Below are positions 39,694 to 48,434 of a DNA stretch of 64,000 nucleotides, in pieces. Numbering within the stretch: position 1 is the stretch's first letter; each line of letters starts with the position of its first letter. The notes under the pieces are model-generated. The model had not been told where the DNA came from, searched no databases, and worked only from the letters and a program-made list of their open reading frames with translations. This DNA is from Nocardia crassostreae (GTDB taxonomy: Bacteria; Actinomycetota; Actinomycetes; Mycobacteriales; Mycobacteriaceae): NCBI RefSeq assembly GCF_001613405.1, contig NZ_BDCH01000006.1:62001-126000 (forward strand), in the 5' to 3' direction. A program made the position numbers and the translations under genes.

Positions 39694-41655
39694 GTGGACG
39701 GAACGCCCTTCGGCCGGTACCGGCTGCTCGGACTGCTCGGCGAGGGCGGCATGGGGCGGGTGCATCGCGCCTACGACACCGAGACCGATCGGGTCGTCGC
39801 GCTGAAGGTCCTCTCGGAGGGTTTCGCACACGACCAGGAGTACCGGGAGCGGTTCCGCCGCGAGGCGCAGGCGGCCGCGCGGCTCAGCGAACCGCACATC
39901 ATCCCGATCCACGGCTACGGGGAGATCGACGGGCAGCTGTTCCTCGATATGCGACTGGTCGAGGGCACCGATCTGGCGGCGCTGCTGGTGCGGGGCGGCC
40001 CGCTGCCGCCCGTGCGCGCGGTCGGCATTCTCGAACAGGCGGCCGCCGCCTTGGATGCGGCGCACCGGCAAGGACTGGTGCACCGCGACGTCAAACCGTC
40101 CAACATCCTCATCGCACCAGGCGATTTCGCGTACCTCATCGATTTCGGCATCGCCCGCGGCGATGACGACACCAGCCTCACCACCGTCGGCGCGGCCATC
40201 GGAACCTTCGCCTACATGGCCCCGGAACGCCTCGCGCACGAACGCTACGACTCGCGAGCGGATGTGTACTCGCTGGCCTGCGTCCTGCACGAATGCCTCA
40301 CGGGCGCAAAGCCGTTCCCCGTGGACAGCCTGGGGCGGCAAATAGCGGCGCACCTCACCCAGCCCCCGCCGCGGCCGTCGGAGGCCGGGAACGTGCCCGG
40401 CGCATTCGACGAGGTCATCGCGCAGGGCATGGCGAAGGATCCGGATGAGCGTTTCCCGGCGGCCGGTGCGCTCGCCGCCGCCGCGCGAGCCGCACTCGAT
40501 CGAGAGAACGGCGGCGCCGCGCCGACTGCCCATCGAACCGCGCCCACCCAGTTCAACCCGCTCCCCGGAGTCTCCCGAGCGGCCGACCAGGCAGGCGCAC
40601 CCACCCGCGTGAGCACCGGTGCAACGCCTTTTCCCGCCGCACCTCCCGGTAGCTCGACCGCGCAAAGCCCATCCGATCCGCATGGTGTGCCACTGGACGG
40701 AGGAGAGTCGACGCCGTCCGGCGCTCCGGCTCCGCAAGCCCCATCGACACCATTCGGCGGCGCGTCGGCGGCGCAAGACCATTCGACACCGCACGGCGCT
40801 TCGACCACACGAGGTCCCTCAACCCCGCACAGCGCCTCGGCCGCGCAGGCCCCCTCATCGCCGCACGGCACCCCCGTCGCACGAGACGCCTCGACGACGC
40901 GCGAGCTCCAGGCCACCCAAGAAGCATCGACGTTGCCCGATACAGCAACCACGCGGGGCCGGTCGACCTCGGGCCCGCTGCCGGGCGCGCACGGTTCCAC
41001 GTTGCCCGGAATCCCGACGACTCGGGAAGCGCTCGGCGGGCCTGAGCACATGTACCCGTCGGCGCCGTCCCATGGCGCACCACCTCCGGGCGAATCGGCA
41101 CCGCGCGGGTCGGGTTCACCGATCGCCCGGCGGCGCGGAATACTCTGGGCGGCAGCGCTTGTGGTGTTGCTGGTCGTGGGCGGGGTGCTGGCGGTGCGGC
41201 TCACCGGTGAGGATTCCCCACCGGTCGGTCAGGGCACCACCTCGGCCGCCGCGTATTCGACGACCGCGGCGCGGACCTCCGGCGCGACGGCGACGACCGC
41301 CGTCACGTCTGGCGTGACCACGCAGACCACCACGGCGCGAGCGGCTGGAGCTGAGCTGGCGAACTTCGTTGCCGTCCACTATTCCCTGTTGCCCCTGGAC
41401 ATCCCGGCGGCGTGGTCCCGGCTGACGACTCGCTATCGGGACTACATCGGCGGCTTCACCGCGTATCAGACCTTCTGGCGAACCGTCTCCGCCGTCTCCA
41501 CGTCTGCTGTCACGGCGAATCCCGCGGACAACACGGTCAGCTACACACTGCATTTCACCTATACGGACGGCAAAGTCGCCGTCGAGAAGCGTGTGGCCAC
41601 GCTGGTCCCGAACGGCGACAGCTATCTCATCGACAGTGCCGAGCTGGTGTCCTAG
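39694..41655 (+). CDS. Receptor-type Ser/Thr protein kinase (PknB family)
   Basis: A 653-residue membrane kinase. Kinase domain about 8-275: Gly loop GEGGMGRVH, Lys38, catalytic Asp132 in [11 protein letters not shown] at Asp150 and [11 protein letters not shown], so all active residues are present. A Pro/Ser/Thr/Ala-rich juxtamembrane linker follows (about 285-475) with degenerate units of the [12 protein letters not shown] type. One transmembrane helix (about 483-501) leads to a 150-residue extracytoplasmic part: a Thr-rich stalk, then a compact domain ([14 protein letters not shown] to the end) that looks NTF2-like. The GTG at 39694 is chosen because AGGGGA lies 6 bases in front. Its TAG stop is part of a CTAG that also ends the convergent gene. 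Confidence 0.93.
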   Translation: MDGTPFGRYRLLGLLGEGGMGRVHRAYDTETDRVVALKVLSEGFAHDQEYRERFRREAQAAARLSEPHIIPIHGYGEIDGQLFLDMRLVEGTDLAALLVRGGPLPPVRAVGILEQAAAALDAAHRQGLVHRDVKPSNILIAPGDFAYLIDFGIARGDDDTSLTTVGAAIGTFAYMAPERLAHERYDSRADVYSLACVLHECLTGAKPFPVDSLGRQIAAHLTQPPPRPSEAGNVPGAFDEVIAQGMAKDPDERFPAAGALAAAARAALDRENGGAAPTAHRTAPTQFNPLPGVSRAADQAGAPTRVSTGATPFPAAPPGSSTAQSPSDPHGVPLDGGESTPSGAPAPQAPSTPFGGASAAQDHSTPHGASTTRGPSTPHSASAAQAPSSPHGTPVARDASTTRELQATQEASTLPDTATTRGRSTSGPLPGAHGSTLPGIPTTREALGGPEHMYPSAPSHGAPPPGESAPRGSGSPIARRRGILWAAALVVLLVVGGVLAVRLTGEDSPPVGQGTTSAAAYSTTAARTSGATATTAVTSGVTTQTTTARAAGAELANFVAVHYSLLPLDIPAAWSRLTTRYRDYIGGFTAYQTFWRTVSAVSTSAVTANPADNTVSYTLHFTYTDGKVAVEKRVATLVPNGDSYLIDSAELVS

Positions 41656-42305
41656 TACCCGACGGTGAATCGGACGCGGTGGTGCTTGGGGCGTTCTGCC
41701 TCGTCGAGCAGGGCCACGGCGAGGTCCTCCATCGAAATGGCGGAGTTGCCTTCGTCATCGGCGATGAGCTCGTCCGCGCCGAGACGGTAGGTTCCGGTGC
41801 GCTCGCCGGGCTCGAGCATGGCGGCCGGGCTGAGGTAGGCCCAGTCCACCGCGCCGCCGTCGGGCTGCTGCGCCGCCTGCTCGAACACCGCCAGCTGGTC
41901 ATTGCAGGCGTGGGCGATGGGCTTCCAGTCGGCGGGGAAGTCCGGCTGTTCGACCACGGTCTTGCCGGTGCCCGCCACGGTGAGGCTGCCCGCGCCGCCG
42001 ACCACCAGCAGCCGAGTTCCCTTCTGGCCCAGCCCTTCCAGTAGCGCGGTCGCGACCTCGGCCAGTTCGTGCTCACGGCCGACGACCGGGCGGGTCGCGC
42101 TGATCACCAGGTCGGTGTCGGCGCTGGCGGCGGCCACCTGGTCGGCGTCGGACACATCGCCCGCCCACACCTCGACCTCGCTCGGCAGGCCGGTCAGCTT
42201 GGCGGCGTCCCGCGACACCGCGCGCACGCGGTGCCCGCGCCGGACCGCTTCGAGGACCGTCCGGCTGCCGACTCCGCCCGAGGCTCCGAAAACCGTGATG
42301 TGCAT
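41652..42305 (-). CDS. NAD(P)-binding oxidoreductase (atypical SDR / NmrA-like)
   Basis: A 217-residue Rossmann-fold protein. It has the dinucleotide loop [12 protein letters not shown] at the N terminus, a basic residue after the second strand ([10 protein letters not shown]) that suggests NADP(H), a GDVSDADQV strand, VVGGAGSL in the middle and a YLSPAAML block. Proteins of this kind reduce flavins or quinones or act as redox sensors; the substrate is unknown. ATG at 42305 has AAGGAG 6 bases in front. Stop codons of this gene and the kinase share CTAG (41652-41655). It lies 81 bases downstream of the EamA transporter gene on the same strand and may be cotranscribed. Confidence 0.85.
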   Translation of the reverse strand: MHITVFGASGGVGSRTVLEAVRRGHRVRAVSRDAAKLTGLPSEVEVWAGDVSDADQVAAASADTDLVISATRPVVGREHELAEVATALLEGLGQKGTRLLVVGGAGSLTVAGTGKTVVEQPDFPADWKPIAHACNDQLAVFEQAAQQPDGGAVDWAYLSPAAMLEPGERTGTYRLGADELIADDEGNSAISMEDLAVALLDEAERPKHHRVRFTVGY

Positions 42306-42386
42306 GGGGAACTCCTTCATCAGAGTGCGGTGGTACGCGCTCCGGGGACCGCGTACCGGGTTGAGGGTTTGTCGCTTCGAGTGCGA

Positions 42387-43347
42387 TCAGGCTGCGGTGC
42401 GGGTGGTGGCCGCCATGAGCCTGACCTCGTGCACCTCGGCCTTGGGCTGTGCGGGCTGGGGCGCGGCCTTCAGCGCGCCGGTCTGCCCGAGCAGGGTGCC
42501 GCCCAGCGCGATGGCCATACCGAGCAGCTGCACCGGGGTGAGGGCCTGGCCGAGCGCGATCCATCCGATGACGGCGGCCGACACCGGGCTCAGCAGTCCG
42601 AGGAAGGCGACCGAGGTGGCATTGGCCTTGGCCAGTCCGCGGAACCAGATCGCGTAGGCCGCAGCGGTTCCGATGAGTCCGAGGTAGAGGTATCCGCCGA
42701 TATTGGTGGCGGTCAGCGCCGGCGGCGCGCCCTCGACCAGCAGCGCCAGCGGCAGCAGCAGGAGTCCGCCCGCAGTGAGCTGCCAGCCCGTCATACCCAG
42801 CGAGGTAACGCCTTCCGGCCGTCCCCAGCGCTTGGTCATCACCGTTCCGCCCGCCATCGACGCCGCGCCGAGCAGGCCCGCGATCACGCCGACGGTATCG
42901 AGCGCCGCGGAGGCGCGCAGCACGACCAGCGCCACGCCGAAGAGTCCGATGACCCCCGCGAGCAGCTTGCGAGTGGTGACCTTCTCATTGAGCGCCATGG
43001 CGGCGAATCCGAGCGAGATCAGCGGCGCGGCAGCTCCGAGCACCGCGGCCACACCACCCGGCAGCCGGTACGCGGCGAGGAACAGCAGCGGGAAGAACGC
43101 CCCGATGTTCAGCACCCCGAGAATGCCCGCCTTCCACAGCCATTGACCGTGCGGCAGCTTCCGCGTGATGGCCAGCAGCAGCAGTCCGGCCGGCAGCGCC
43201 CGCATGAGCGCCGTGAACAGCGGCCGATCGTCTTGGCAGGAACTCCATGGTCACCGCATACGTCGACCCGAAAACCAGCGGCGCGATCGCGGTCGCGGCC
43301 AGTGTTCCGGCCATCGTGGCCCCGCCGACACGGAAGGTGGTGTTCAT
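42387..43347 (-). pseudogene. EamA-family (DMT) transporter, apparently frameshifted
   Basis: A ten-helix drug/metabolite exporter of the EamA family, about 320 residues if the frame is repaired. The start at 43347 (ATG, GAGGAG in front) gives MNTTFRVGGATMAGTLAATA and the first helix, VFGSTYAVTMEFLP, then leaves frame. The rest continues from about 43230 as DDRPLFTALMRALPAG through all remaining helices to 42387. Deleting one base of the AA in CCAAGAC (forward 43233-43234) joins the halves as FLPDDRPLF, exactly what the family needs (helix 1, then RALPAG in helix 2). Either an inactivated gene or an assembly error. Divergent from the MarR regulator, with shared operator-like repeats. Confidence 0.8.
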
Positions 43348-43360
43348 CGTTAGCTCCTCA

Positions 43361-43418
43361 TTGATAATCTCAACGTTGAAATAACACCACCCGGATCGTT
43401 CAGTGTCAAGTATCTTGA
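43361..43418. promoter_or_regulatory. Divergent promoter/operator region between EamA and marR genes
   Basis: Three inverted repeats of TTGA/TCAA half-sites lie here: TTGA-N5-TCAA (43361-43373), TCAACGTTGA (43370-43379) and TCAAG-TAT-CTTGA (43406-43418). Such AT-rich palindromes between a MarR gene and its divergent target are typical MarR operators. Confidence 0.65.
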
Positions 43419-43450
43419 TGTTGAGATTTTCACCCCCGAGAGGAGTCGCC

Positions 43451-43951
43451 ATGGACGACGCAGTCGACCAGATCCGTGCCGCCTGGGGCCGCATCCACCC
43501 TGACCTGGACGTTTCCTACGTAGAGCTAACCAGCCGCCTCACCCGCATAGCCCGCATCATGGACCGCGAACTCACCGACTTCTTCCGCTCCCACGGCATG
43601 GAGTTCTGGGAGTTCGACGTCCTCTCCACCCTCCGCCGCAACGGCGGCGACTCCGGCCTCACCGCAGGCGACCTCAACAAGGCCCTCATGGTCACCTCCG
43701 GCGCCATCACCAACCGCATAGACCGCCTAGCCGCCAAAAACCTCGTAGAACGCGTCCCCGACCCCACCGACCGCCGCGCCATCCGAGTCCAACTAACCAC
43801 CCCCGGCCGCGACCTGGTCGACAAAATCCTCCCCCTCCACGCCGCCAACCAGGAACGCGTCCTCCAAGCCTTCCCCACCCCCGACCGCGAAGCCCTCATC
43901 CCCCTCCTCCGCAGTCTCGCTGTGGCACTTGGCGATACATCCATCGCCTGA
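43451..43951 (+). CDS. MarR-family transcriptional regulator
   Basis: A 166-residue winged-helix repressor. N- and C-terminal helices for dimerisation flank the DNA-binding part: EFDVLSTLRRNGG, LTAGDLNKALMVTSGAITNR (recognition helix), then the wing DPTDRRAIRVQLT with the conserved D-x-R-D-x-R. ATG at 43451 has AGGAG 5 bases in front; an in-frame upstream start at 43403 would overlap the operator. Likely represses the divergent EamA exporter and itself. A strong terminator follows. Confidence 0.92.
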   Translation: MDDAVDQIRAAWGRIHPDLDVSYVELTSRLTRIARIMDRELTDFFRSHGMEFWEFDVLSTLRRNGGDSGLTAGDLNKALMVTSGAITNRIDRLAAKNLVERVPDPTDRRAIRVQLTTPGRDLVDKILPLHAANQERVLQAFPTPDREALIPLLRSLAVALGDTSIA

Positions 43952-43969
43952 ACCCCACCAACACGAAAA

Positions 43970-44004
43970 GAGGGCGGCGCTCCCACTCCGGGAGCGCCGC
44001 CCTC
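43970..44004 (+). terminator. Terminator after marR gene
   Basis: A perfect 15-bp stem (43970-43984 with 43990-44004) and a 5-base loop. A-rich sequence on its left suggests it also ends the minus-strand gene at 44020-44307. Confidence 0.8.
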
Positions 44005-44019
44005 ATCAGTTCGAACTAA

Positions 44020-44307
44020 TCACCGCGCGCATCGGAAATACTTGCCGGACAACCGAGTCCGCCCACCCCGCGCACTCTCCACACACTCCCGACACCGCGC
44101 GTCGGGAAGCAATCCCACAGCATCACAACCCAATACGCCCGCATCCACAATCAACTCGCAGGCCGTAAATGTCGCCGGCGCCGCCAGCCGATCAACGAGA
44201 ATTCGTTCATCGACCCCCATCCGCCGAGCCAACTCCACCACTCCGATCCCCGCCTCACCCATCGCCCGCGCAACCCTGCCGCCGACGCATCTGTCCACCC
44301 AGTCCAC
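44020..44307 (-). CDS. Small HTH-like protein with C-terminal cysteines
   Basis: A 95-residue protein, not matched to a family. The first 60 residues resemble a short helix-turn-helix (ARAMGEAGIGVVELARRMGV, ERILVDRLAAP), and the C terminus has Cys residues in the pattern ARCRECVE and YFRCAR that could bind a metal. GTG at 44307 is chosen because GGAAGG lies just in front. It is divergent from the XRE-type regulator at 44508, and the two may share the AT-rich promoter region at 44384-44423. Confidence 0.55.
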   Translation of the reverse strand: MDWVDRCVGGRVARAMGEAGIGVVELARRMGVDERILVDRLAAPATFTACELIVDAGVLGCDAVGLLPDARCRECVESARGGRTRLSGKYFRCAR

Positions 44308-44383
44308 AAGACCGCCTTCCACCCCAAGCACGACAGCGACACGACCCGCACCATCGCAGGTCGCGGCACCATTCCAGCTATCA

Positions 44384-44423
44384 TTCGAACATATATTCTA
44401 TTATCCGAGGAGCCCCGTTCGAA
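44384..44423. promoter_or_regulatory. AT-rich divergent promoter region with TTCGAA repeats
   Basis: Two TTCGAA sites (44384-44389 and 44418-44423) flank an A/T-rich core with TATTCT, a TAnnnT match, between the divergent genes at 44020 and 44508. Operator role is inferred only. Confidence 0.35.
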
Positions 44424-44507
44424 GATCAACGATCTCCGCTCACACAATCCGTGGGAAACCCCGACAACAGAACACCGCACTTGTCAATAGGAAAGAGGTG
44501 AGCCGCA

Positions 44508-45236
44508 TTGTCCGACAACCAATTCGGCGACTACATCCGCCGCCGCCGAGAGGACGCTCACCTCACCCGCGCCGAGTTGGCCAAACAAGCCAACGTCTCG
44601 GTTTCTTTGATCGAAAAGATCGAACTAGGCACCCGCCCCACCACCCTCCCCACCCTGCAAGTCCTGTTCGACCAGCTGGATGTTCCCTCGATGTACCGCA
44701 AACACATCCTGGCGGTGAGCCTGCCGAACGTATTCGGCACCGCGCCGAGCAGCGCGGCGTCGACCCCGACGGATGACGACCTGGCCGACCTGAACAGCCT
44801 CCCCCACCCGGCAAGCTTCTACGTCCTACCAACCTTCAAGATCGTCGCCGCCAACGCCGCCCACGAACGCGCTTTTCCGGGTTCCGCCGCCGGCACGAAC
44901 TTCGTCGAATGGATGTTCCTGAACCCCGCCGCCCGCACCGTAATCGTCGGCTGGCGCAAAGAAGCCCAACGCCTACTCCACAGCCTCCGCATGCTGACCC
45001 CGAACATAACCACCAACGCCGAAGTCACGGCAGCCGTGCGCAACTGCCAAGACGCCCCTGAATGGAAAGAGTTGTGGCACAGCACCCCACCGCGTCAGCC
45101 GAGCGAGGACGTTCACATCCTCATCCGCACCCCCGGCAGTCACCGAACCGAGGAACTGACCGTACGCATCTACTCCCCCGAATTCCCGCACCGCCCATGG
45201 TGGCTGTGCCGACTCATTCCCCGATCAGTTCGCTAG
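44508..45236 (+). CDS. XRE-family regulator with MmyB-like ligand-binding domain
   Basis: A 242-residue regulator. The N-terminal helix-turn-helix (FGDYIRRRREDAHLTRAELA, then ANVSVSLIEKIELG) is followed by an MmyB-like domain (about 95-240; FYVLPTFKIVAANAAHERAF, FVEWMFLNPAARTVI), a PAS-like fold thought to bind a small hydrophobic ligand. In Streptomyces such genes usually sit beside an oxidoreductase they control; none is next to this one. TTG start at 44508, supported by GAGGTG 7 bases in front. Confidence 0.87.
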   Translation: MSDNQFGDYIRRRREDAHLTRAELAKQANVSVSLIEKIELGTRPTTLPTLQVLFDQLDVPSMYRKHILAVSLPNVFGTAPSSAASTPTDDDLADLNSLPHPASFYVLPTFKIVAANAAHERAFPGSAAGTNFVEWMFLNPAARTVIVGWRKEAQRLLHSLRMLTPNITTNAEVTAAVRNCQDAPEWKELWHSTPPRQPSEDVHILIRTPGSHRTEELTVRIYSPEFPHRPWWLCRLIPRSVR

Positions 45237-45256
45237 TTCTGGTACAGGAATCCAAG

Positions 45257-46024
45257 TCAGGCAGTCACCACAAGCCGCTGCACCGAGCCCATCGCGTCGA
45301 GAACGGTGATATTGCCCGCGGTGTCGACACGAATATCGATCGGGCGCATCACACTGAACTGGCGGAACGGAACGGCTTGGGTGACGCCCGCCGGAGTAAG
45401 CATCGCAATCGGGATCGTGAACGAATCCGCACCGAAGTTGGTGACGTAGGTATTGCCCGCGGCGTCCACATCCACGCCGGTAGGCCCCAAGACCCGAGAG
45501 AAGGGCAGCTTCGCCTGAATGCCTTGCGCGTTCAGCCGAACGACACTGTATGCCGCCTTGTTCGCGACGGTGATGTTTCCGGCCTGGTCCACCCGGATGC
45601 CATGCGGATCCGACAAGTCGGTAAAGGGCAAATCAACCTGCGTCCCGTCCGGAGACAGTCGAACCACCCGGTTATTCGATCCGTCTGTGACGTAAACATT
45701 GCCAACCGCATCGACGTCCACGTCATTGGGGAAGCGACCCAGCCCCGCAAACGGAAGCTCAACCACAACCCCGTCGGTCCCAAGCCTGAGGACACGCCCA
45801 CCGCCATAGTCCACGGCAAATACGTTGCCGCCCTGATCAACCCGGATACCCGCCGGCGTCCCCCGGAAAGTCATGGGCAACGAACTGTGGACGTAATTGG
45901 CTGTCAGCTTCTCGATCCGCCGAGCACCTTGATTGGAAACATAAGTATTGCCCGCCAAATCGACTTCGAGCCCAATCGGCGTCCGAAGATCGTTGAACGG
46001 CAAGCTAACCTGCGCGTAAGCCAT
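45257..46024 (-). CDS. NHL-repeat six-bladed beta-propeller protein
   Basis: A 255-residue protein made of about six repeats with the pattern LPF-x3-L-x2-P-x-GI-x-VD-x-AGN-x-YV, each ending RVxRL. This is the NHL propeller seen as the extracellular sensor of PknD kinases in mycobacteria. Here it is free-standing, without kinase, membrane helix or signal peptide, so it is either cytoplasmic or exported by a route not evident from sequence. ATG at 46024 has AGGGTG upstream. Function unknown; such propellers bind proteins or ligands. Confidence 0.88.
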   Translation of the reverse strand: MAYAQVSLPFNDLRTPIGLEVDLAGNTYVSNQGARRIEKLTANYVHSSLPMTFRGTPAGIRVDQGGNVFAVDYGGGRVLRLGTDGVVVELPFAGLGRFPNDVDVDAVGNVYVTDGSNNRVVRLSPDGTQVDLPFTDLSDPHGIRVDQAGNITVANKAAYSVVRLNAQGIQAKLPFSRVLGPTGVDVDAAGNTYVTNFGADSFTIPIAMLTPAGVTQAVPFRQFSVMRPIDIRVDTAGNITVLDAMGSVQRLVVTA

Positions 46025-46050
46025 GATTCACCCTGCTACTTTCATAAAAA

Positions 46051-46082
46051 GGGCGGCGCACCCACGATCGGGAGCACCGCCT
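46051..46082 (-). terminator. Terminator in front of NHL gene
   Basis: On the minus strand GGCGGTGCTCCC can pair with GGGTGCGCCGCC (one mismatch, one G-T) and is followed by CTTTTTA. It would end transcription coming from 46115-47102. Confidence 0.65.
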
Positions 46083-46114
46083 TCGTTCACCACAGGTCGC
46101 CAGACCTGCGCTAT

Positions 46115-46342
46115 CTACGTCTTGCCGCAGCCGACCACCGCCTCCACTCCAGCCGCTGCAACTCCTGCCACCACCACCGCCGATGCAACCAACAACGCCA
46201 GGGCAAAGGAGCAGGAAGCGGCCTCATCCCACCTTCCCCCTCCACCAAACGTCATGCCCATACATGGCATCCGTGGCCCAGTGGACCGAATTCCTCCAGG
46301 CCACTCAGCGATGATCATTTCCGAAGCGGATTCATCACGCAC
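46115..46342 (-). CDS. Possible small membrane protein
   Basis: An open frame of 75 residues whose second half is one hydrophobic helix (FALALLVASAVVVAGVAAAG) with flanking cysteines. It overlaps the end of the gene at 46335-47102 by 8 bases, and a terminator follows 33 bases after its stop, which favours a real short gene. No clear ribosome site, no family. Confidence 0.3.
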   Translation of the reverse strand: MRDESASEMIIAEWPGGIRSTGPRMPCMGMTFGGGGRWDEAASCSFALALLVASAVVVAGVAAAGVEAVVGCGKT

Positions 46343-47102
46343 TCAAAAATCTACGCCACAGATCATCATCCAACTGCCAGCCGCTATCCAGAAGCGTGGA
46401 TATTCCGCTTTGAATATCATCGAAGCCGGCGCCACTCGGAGTCCATACCGACCAATTTATCGAGACTTGCAGAGTCAGAATACCGAAGTCTCGGGTCACC
46501 TGACGCACAATCGGGCTCGGCCGATTCATTTGTTGTGGACCACATACCCACTGACCACCATTGATGACCTCAACAGAGTGATCGATTACGGATTGATTGC
46601 ATCGCACGAAAACGGTATCGCTGGTAGTCTCACATCCGGAAGGTAGTCGCACCATCATCGACCGCGCCCATAGCGCTTCCCACCCAACTTTCAATCCAGA
46701 TTCGTCGGCAGGGTCAGACTCCAACGCATACTTCATGAAGTCAGACGCAGTCGAATAGTTCAACTCTGCGACAGGGTGGATCTTCTGCCCGACCCACCAG
46801 GGATCGATCACTACACCATTTGGAAGTGTGGCGCAGCGTAGCATCTTGTAACCAGGACTCAACCTCGATGAACGAATCAGCATATCATACTCGTCGTCCC
46901 AGTATGACAACGATAGATCCAGAGCTAGCGGGCGGCAGAATACGGCTAGGAACCCAAACATCGCCGATAACGCTATGGAGTGCAACTCCGAATCCAGCTG
47001 CACGTCGTTGACATCCTTTTCTAGGGCAATCACATAGCCGGAATCAAAGATTTTCGGCAGGTCGCCCCCTTCAATGCATTCGTTCATCTCAGACGACTCC
47101 AA
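46335..47102 (-). CDS. Unknown protein, possible immunity protein
   Basis: A 255-residue soluble acidic protein I do not recognise. It is rich in Trp, Asp and Ser (SLSYWDDEYDMLIRS, VIDPWWVGQKIHPVAE, WQLDDDLWRRFLSA). No signal peptide, no membrane segment. It starts 19 bases inside the end of the 47084 gene, and both are much lower in GC than the surroundings. A small basic gene followed by an acidic, overlapping partner is the usual layout of a toxin with its immunity gene; that role is inferred from context alone. Confidence 0.6.
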   Translation of the reverse strand: MESSEMNECIEGGDLPKIFDSGYVIALEKDVNDVQLDSELHSIALSAMFGFLAVFCRPLALDLSLSYWDDEYDMLIRSSRLSPGYKMLRCATLPNGVVIDPWWVGQKIHPVAELNYSTASDFMKYALESDPADESGLKVGWEALWARSMMVRLPSGCETTSDTVFVRCNQSVIDHSVEVINGGQWVCGPQQMNRPSPIVRQVTRDFGILTLQVSINWSVWTPSGAGFDDIQSGISTLLDSGWQLDDDLWRRFLSA

Positions 47103-47503
47103 CTCCGGCCAGCTCTAAAATGCTCGGCCAAAACAGCGCGAGTATCCGGATTGACAATTGTAACTCTATTCAGTTGATCGATGCCTTGAATCTTAGGTAG
47201 GTTATCCAAGAGGATATCGAACAAGTTTTCTTCTCTGATCAAAGTGCCATTGGGCCTCTCCATTCTGAAAGTGCCATCTGGAAGCCATTTCTTGACCTGC
47301 CTCTTAGTATTCGTTCCCGTGTAGACTCTAGCATAAACAATCGCCCCTAGCTCACCACTCAGCGGTCGCTTCACTTGCGCGCGTGCAACGACCTTGTCGA
47401 TTGCGTGACGAATTTTCTCGGTAAAATTGCTCACGTTCCGAGCGGGACTCACTAGCGCTGCCATCTCCACTCGTCTATCAAGAATTGGACCACCTCGGGT
47501 CAA
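47084..47503 (-). CDS. Unknown basic protein, possible toxin domain
   Basis: A 139-residue basic protein (NFTEKIRHAIDKVVARAQVK, TNTKRQVKKWLPDGTFRMER) with no recognised family. TTG at 47503 overlaps the stop of the preceding gene as TTGA, indicating coupling; an internal ATG (47464) is an alternative. G+C is low: 47161-47220 has 23 G/C of 60, against roughly two thirds in most of the window. It could be the C-terminal toxin of a modular system, but no catalytic motif is evident. Confidence 0.5.
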   Translation of the reverse strand: MTRGGPILDRRVEMAALVSPARNVSNFTEKIRHAIDKVVARAQVKRPLSGELGAIVYARVYTGTNTKRQVKKWLPDGTFRMERPNGTLIREENLFDILLDNLPKIQGIDQLNRVTIVNPDTRAVLAEHFRAGRSWSRLR

Positions 47504-47763
47504 GCTAACGGCGGGGCTGCCCCCGACACAAGACCGACATCGAACTCCGGTAAAGGCTCGTCGAGAGTTCCGGGGCGTATTAGCTTGAATCTTTCAAGCG
47601 AGGTAATTGCTTCCTTTCCTGGATTCTCCTTCAATAGCCGATGAACTTCGTACAACTCATGCAAGACATCCGGGAACTGGTCGTCGGTCTTACCCCTATG
47701 GAAGCCTAGCCATTCCCTCGACATAGCTGGCGCCACACCGACCCGATCGTTGCGCGATGTCAT
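47500..47763 (-). CDS. Small unknown protein
   Basis: An 87-residue frame (MTSRNDRVGVAPAMSREW to GAAPPLA) between the phage gene at 47805 and the TTG of the next gene, which its stop overlaps. The central part is a charged helix (DVLHELYEVHRLLKENPGKE). The open frame extends further upstream, but that part is antisense-like and overlaps 47805-48434. Start assignment is weak; no ribosome site is clear. Confidence 0.45.
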   Translation of the reverse strand: MTSRNDRVGVAPAMSREWLGFHRGKTDDQFPDVLHELYEVHRLLKENPGKEAITSLERFKLIRPGTLDEPLPEFDVGLVSGAAPPLA

Positions 47764-47804
47764 GGGGTCTGGATGAGCTTTCGGTACGAACGACCCCGCA
47801 CCGT

Positions 47805-48434
47805 TCAGACGTTCTCCGTGGCACCGGAGGCGAGCGGTGTGCGGGTGTAGTGGATGTGCCGCCAACCCGCCTTCGCGTCGTGGATTCGGCCCAGCGGGAC
47901 ACCGTTCACACGGGACAGGTCGATAGGATCGAGGTCGCCAGACAGCACCCGCACGTGTTCGACGGCTGCGTCGGCGACCGGGTTGTAAGTGACATAGATC
48001 TCGGAGTCGAAGAAGTCGCCGACCACGCGGATCTCGTCGATCGACACCAATCCCGGCACATAGAAGTCGACCTCGCCGAAAAGTGAACCGGTGACGACGA
48101 GAGTCCGCTTGGTCTGCTGCGCGGCGGGAACCTCCACCCGATAACCGATGTAGCGATCGGAGCCGCCGACCAGCGGCACTCGACCGAGGGGAATTACCGT
48201 ATCGGTCGGGGTGGGCACGGTCAGGGTCGGCACGATCGGCTCCACCTGGGCGACGAATTCGACGGTCGACACGGTGGCGGCCTGGTCGGTGTCGTATTGG
48301 ACGTACACCTTCGACAGGCCGTACCAAGTGGGATCCTCGAGCGGCTCGACCTTCTCGATGCGCACGAATCCCGGAATGTGGAGCGGCTTGCTCCAGAACG
48401 GGCTATGGAGCAGGACGGAAGTACGGATCGTCAT
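47805..48434 (-). CDS. Phage-cluster protein of unknown function, beta-rich
   Basis: A 209-residue protein with alternating hydrophobic strands and no signal peptide (KPLHIPGFVRIEKVEPL, YGLSKVYVQYDTDQ, FDSEIYVTYNPVAD). Two related halves are likely: VSTVEFVAQVEPIV and EVDFYVPGLVSIDEIRV have the same spacing as the first and second strand pairs. It is the last gene with clear phage context downstream of the lysin. ATG at 48434 overlaps the stop of a 22-codon frame (ATGA). May be a small virion or host-surface protein; no family recognised. Confidence 0.6.
   Translation of the reverse strand: MTIRTSVLLHSPFWSKPLHIPGFVRIEKVEPLEDPTWYGLSKVYVQYDTDQAATVSTVEFVAQVEPIVPTLTVPTPTDTVIPLGRVPLVGGSDRYIGYRVEVPAAQQTKRTLVVTGSLFGEVDFYVPGLVSIDEIRVVGDFFDSEIYVTYNPVADAAVEHVRVLSGDLDPIDLSRVNGVPLGRIHDAKAGWRHIHYTRTPLASGATENV

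Noticed and set aside
39694..41655. Repeats in the kinase linker as a possible tandem DNA repeat
   Set aside because: Units are degenerate at both DNA and protein level; this is an ordinary low-complexity linker.
44151..44480. 109-codon minus-strand frame overlapping the small HTH-like gene
   Set aside because: Trp/Arg/Ser-rich, no ribosome site, crosses the promoter region; the other frame is more protein-like.
45062..46564. 500-codon plus-strand frame
   Set aside because: Overlaps the XRE gene in another frame and is antisense to the NHL-repeat gene; no family-like sequence.
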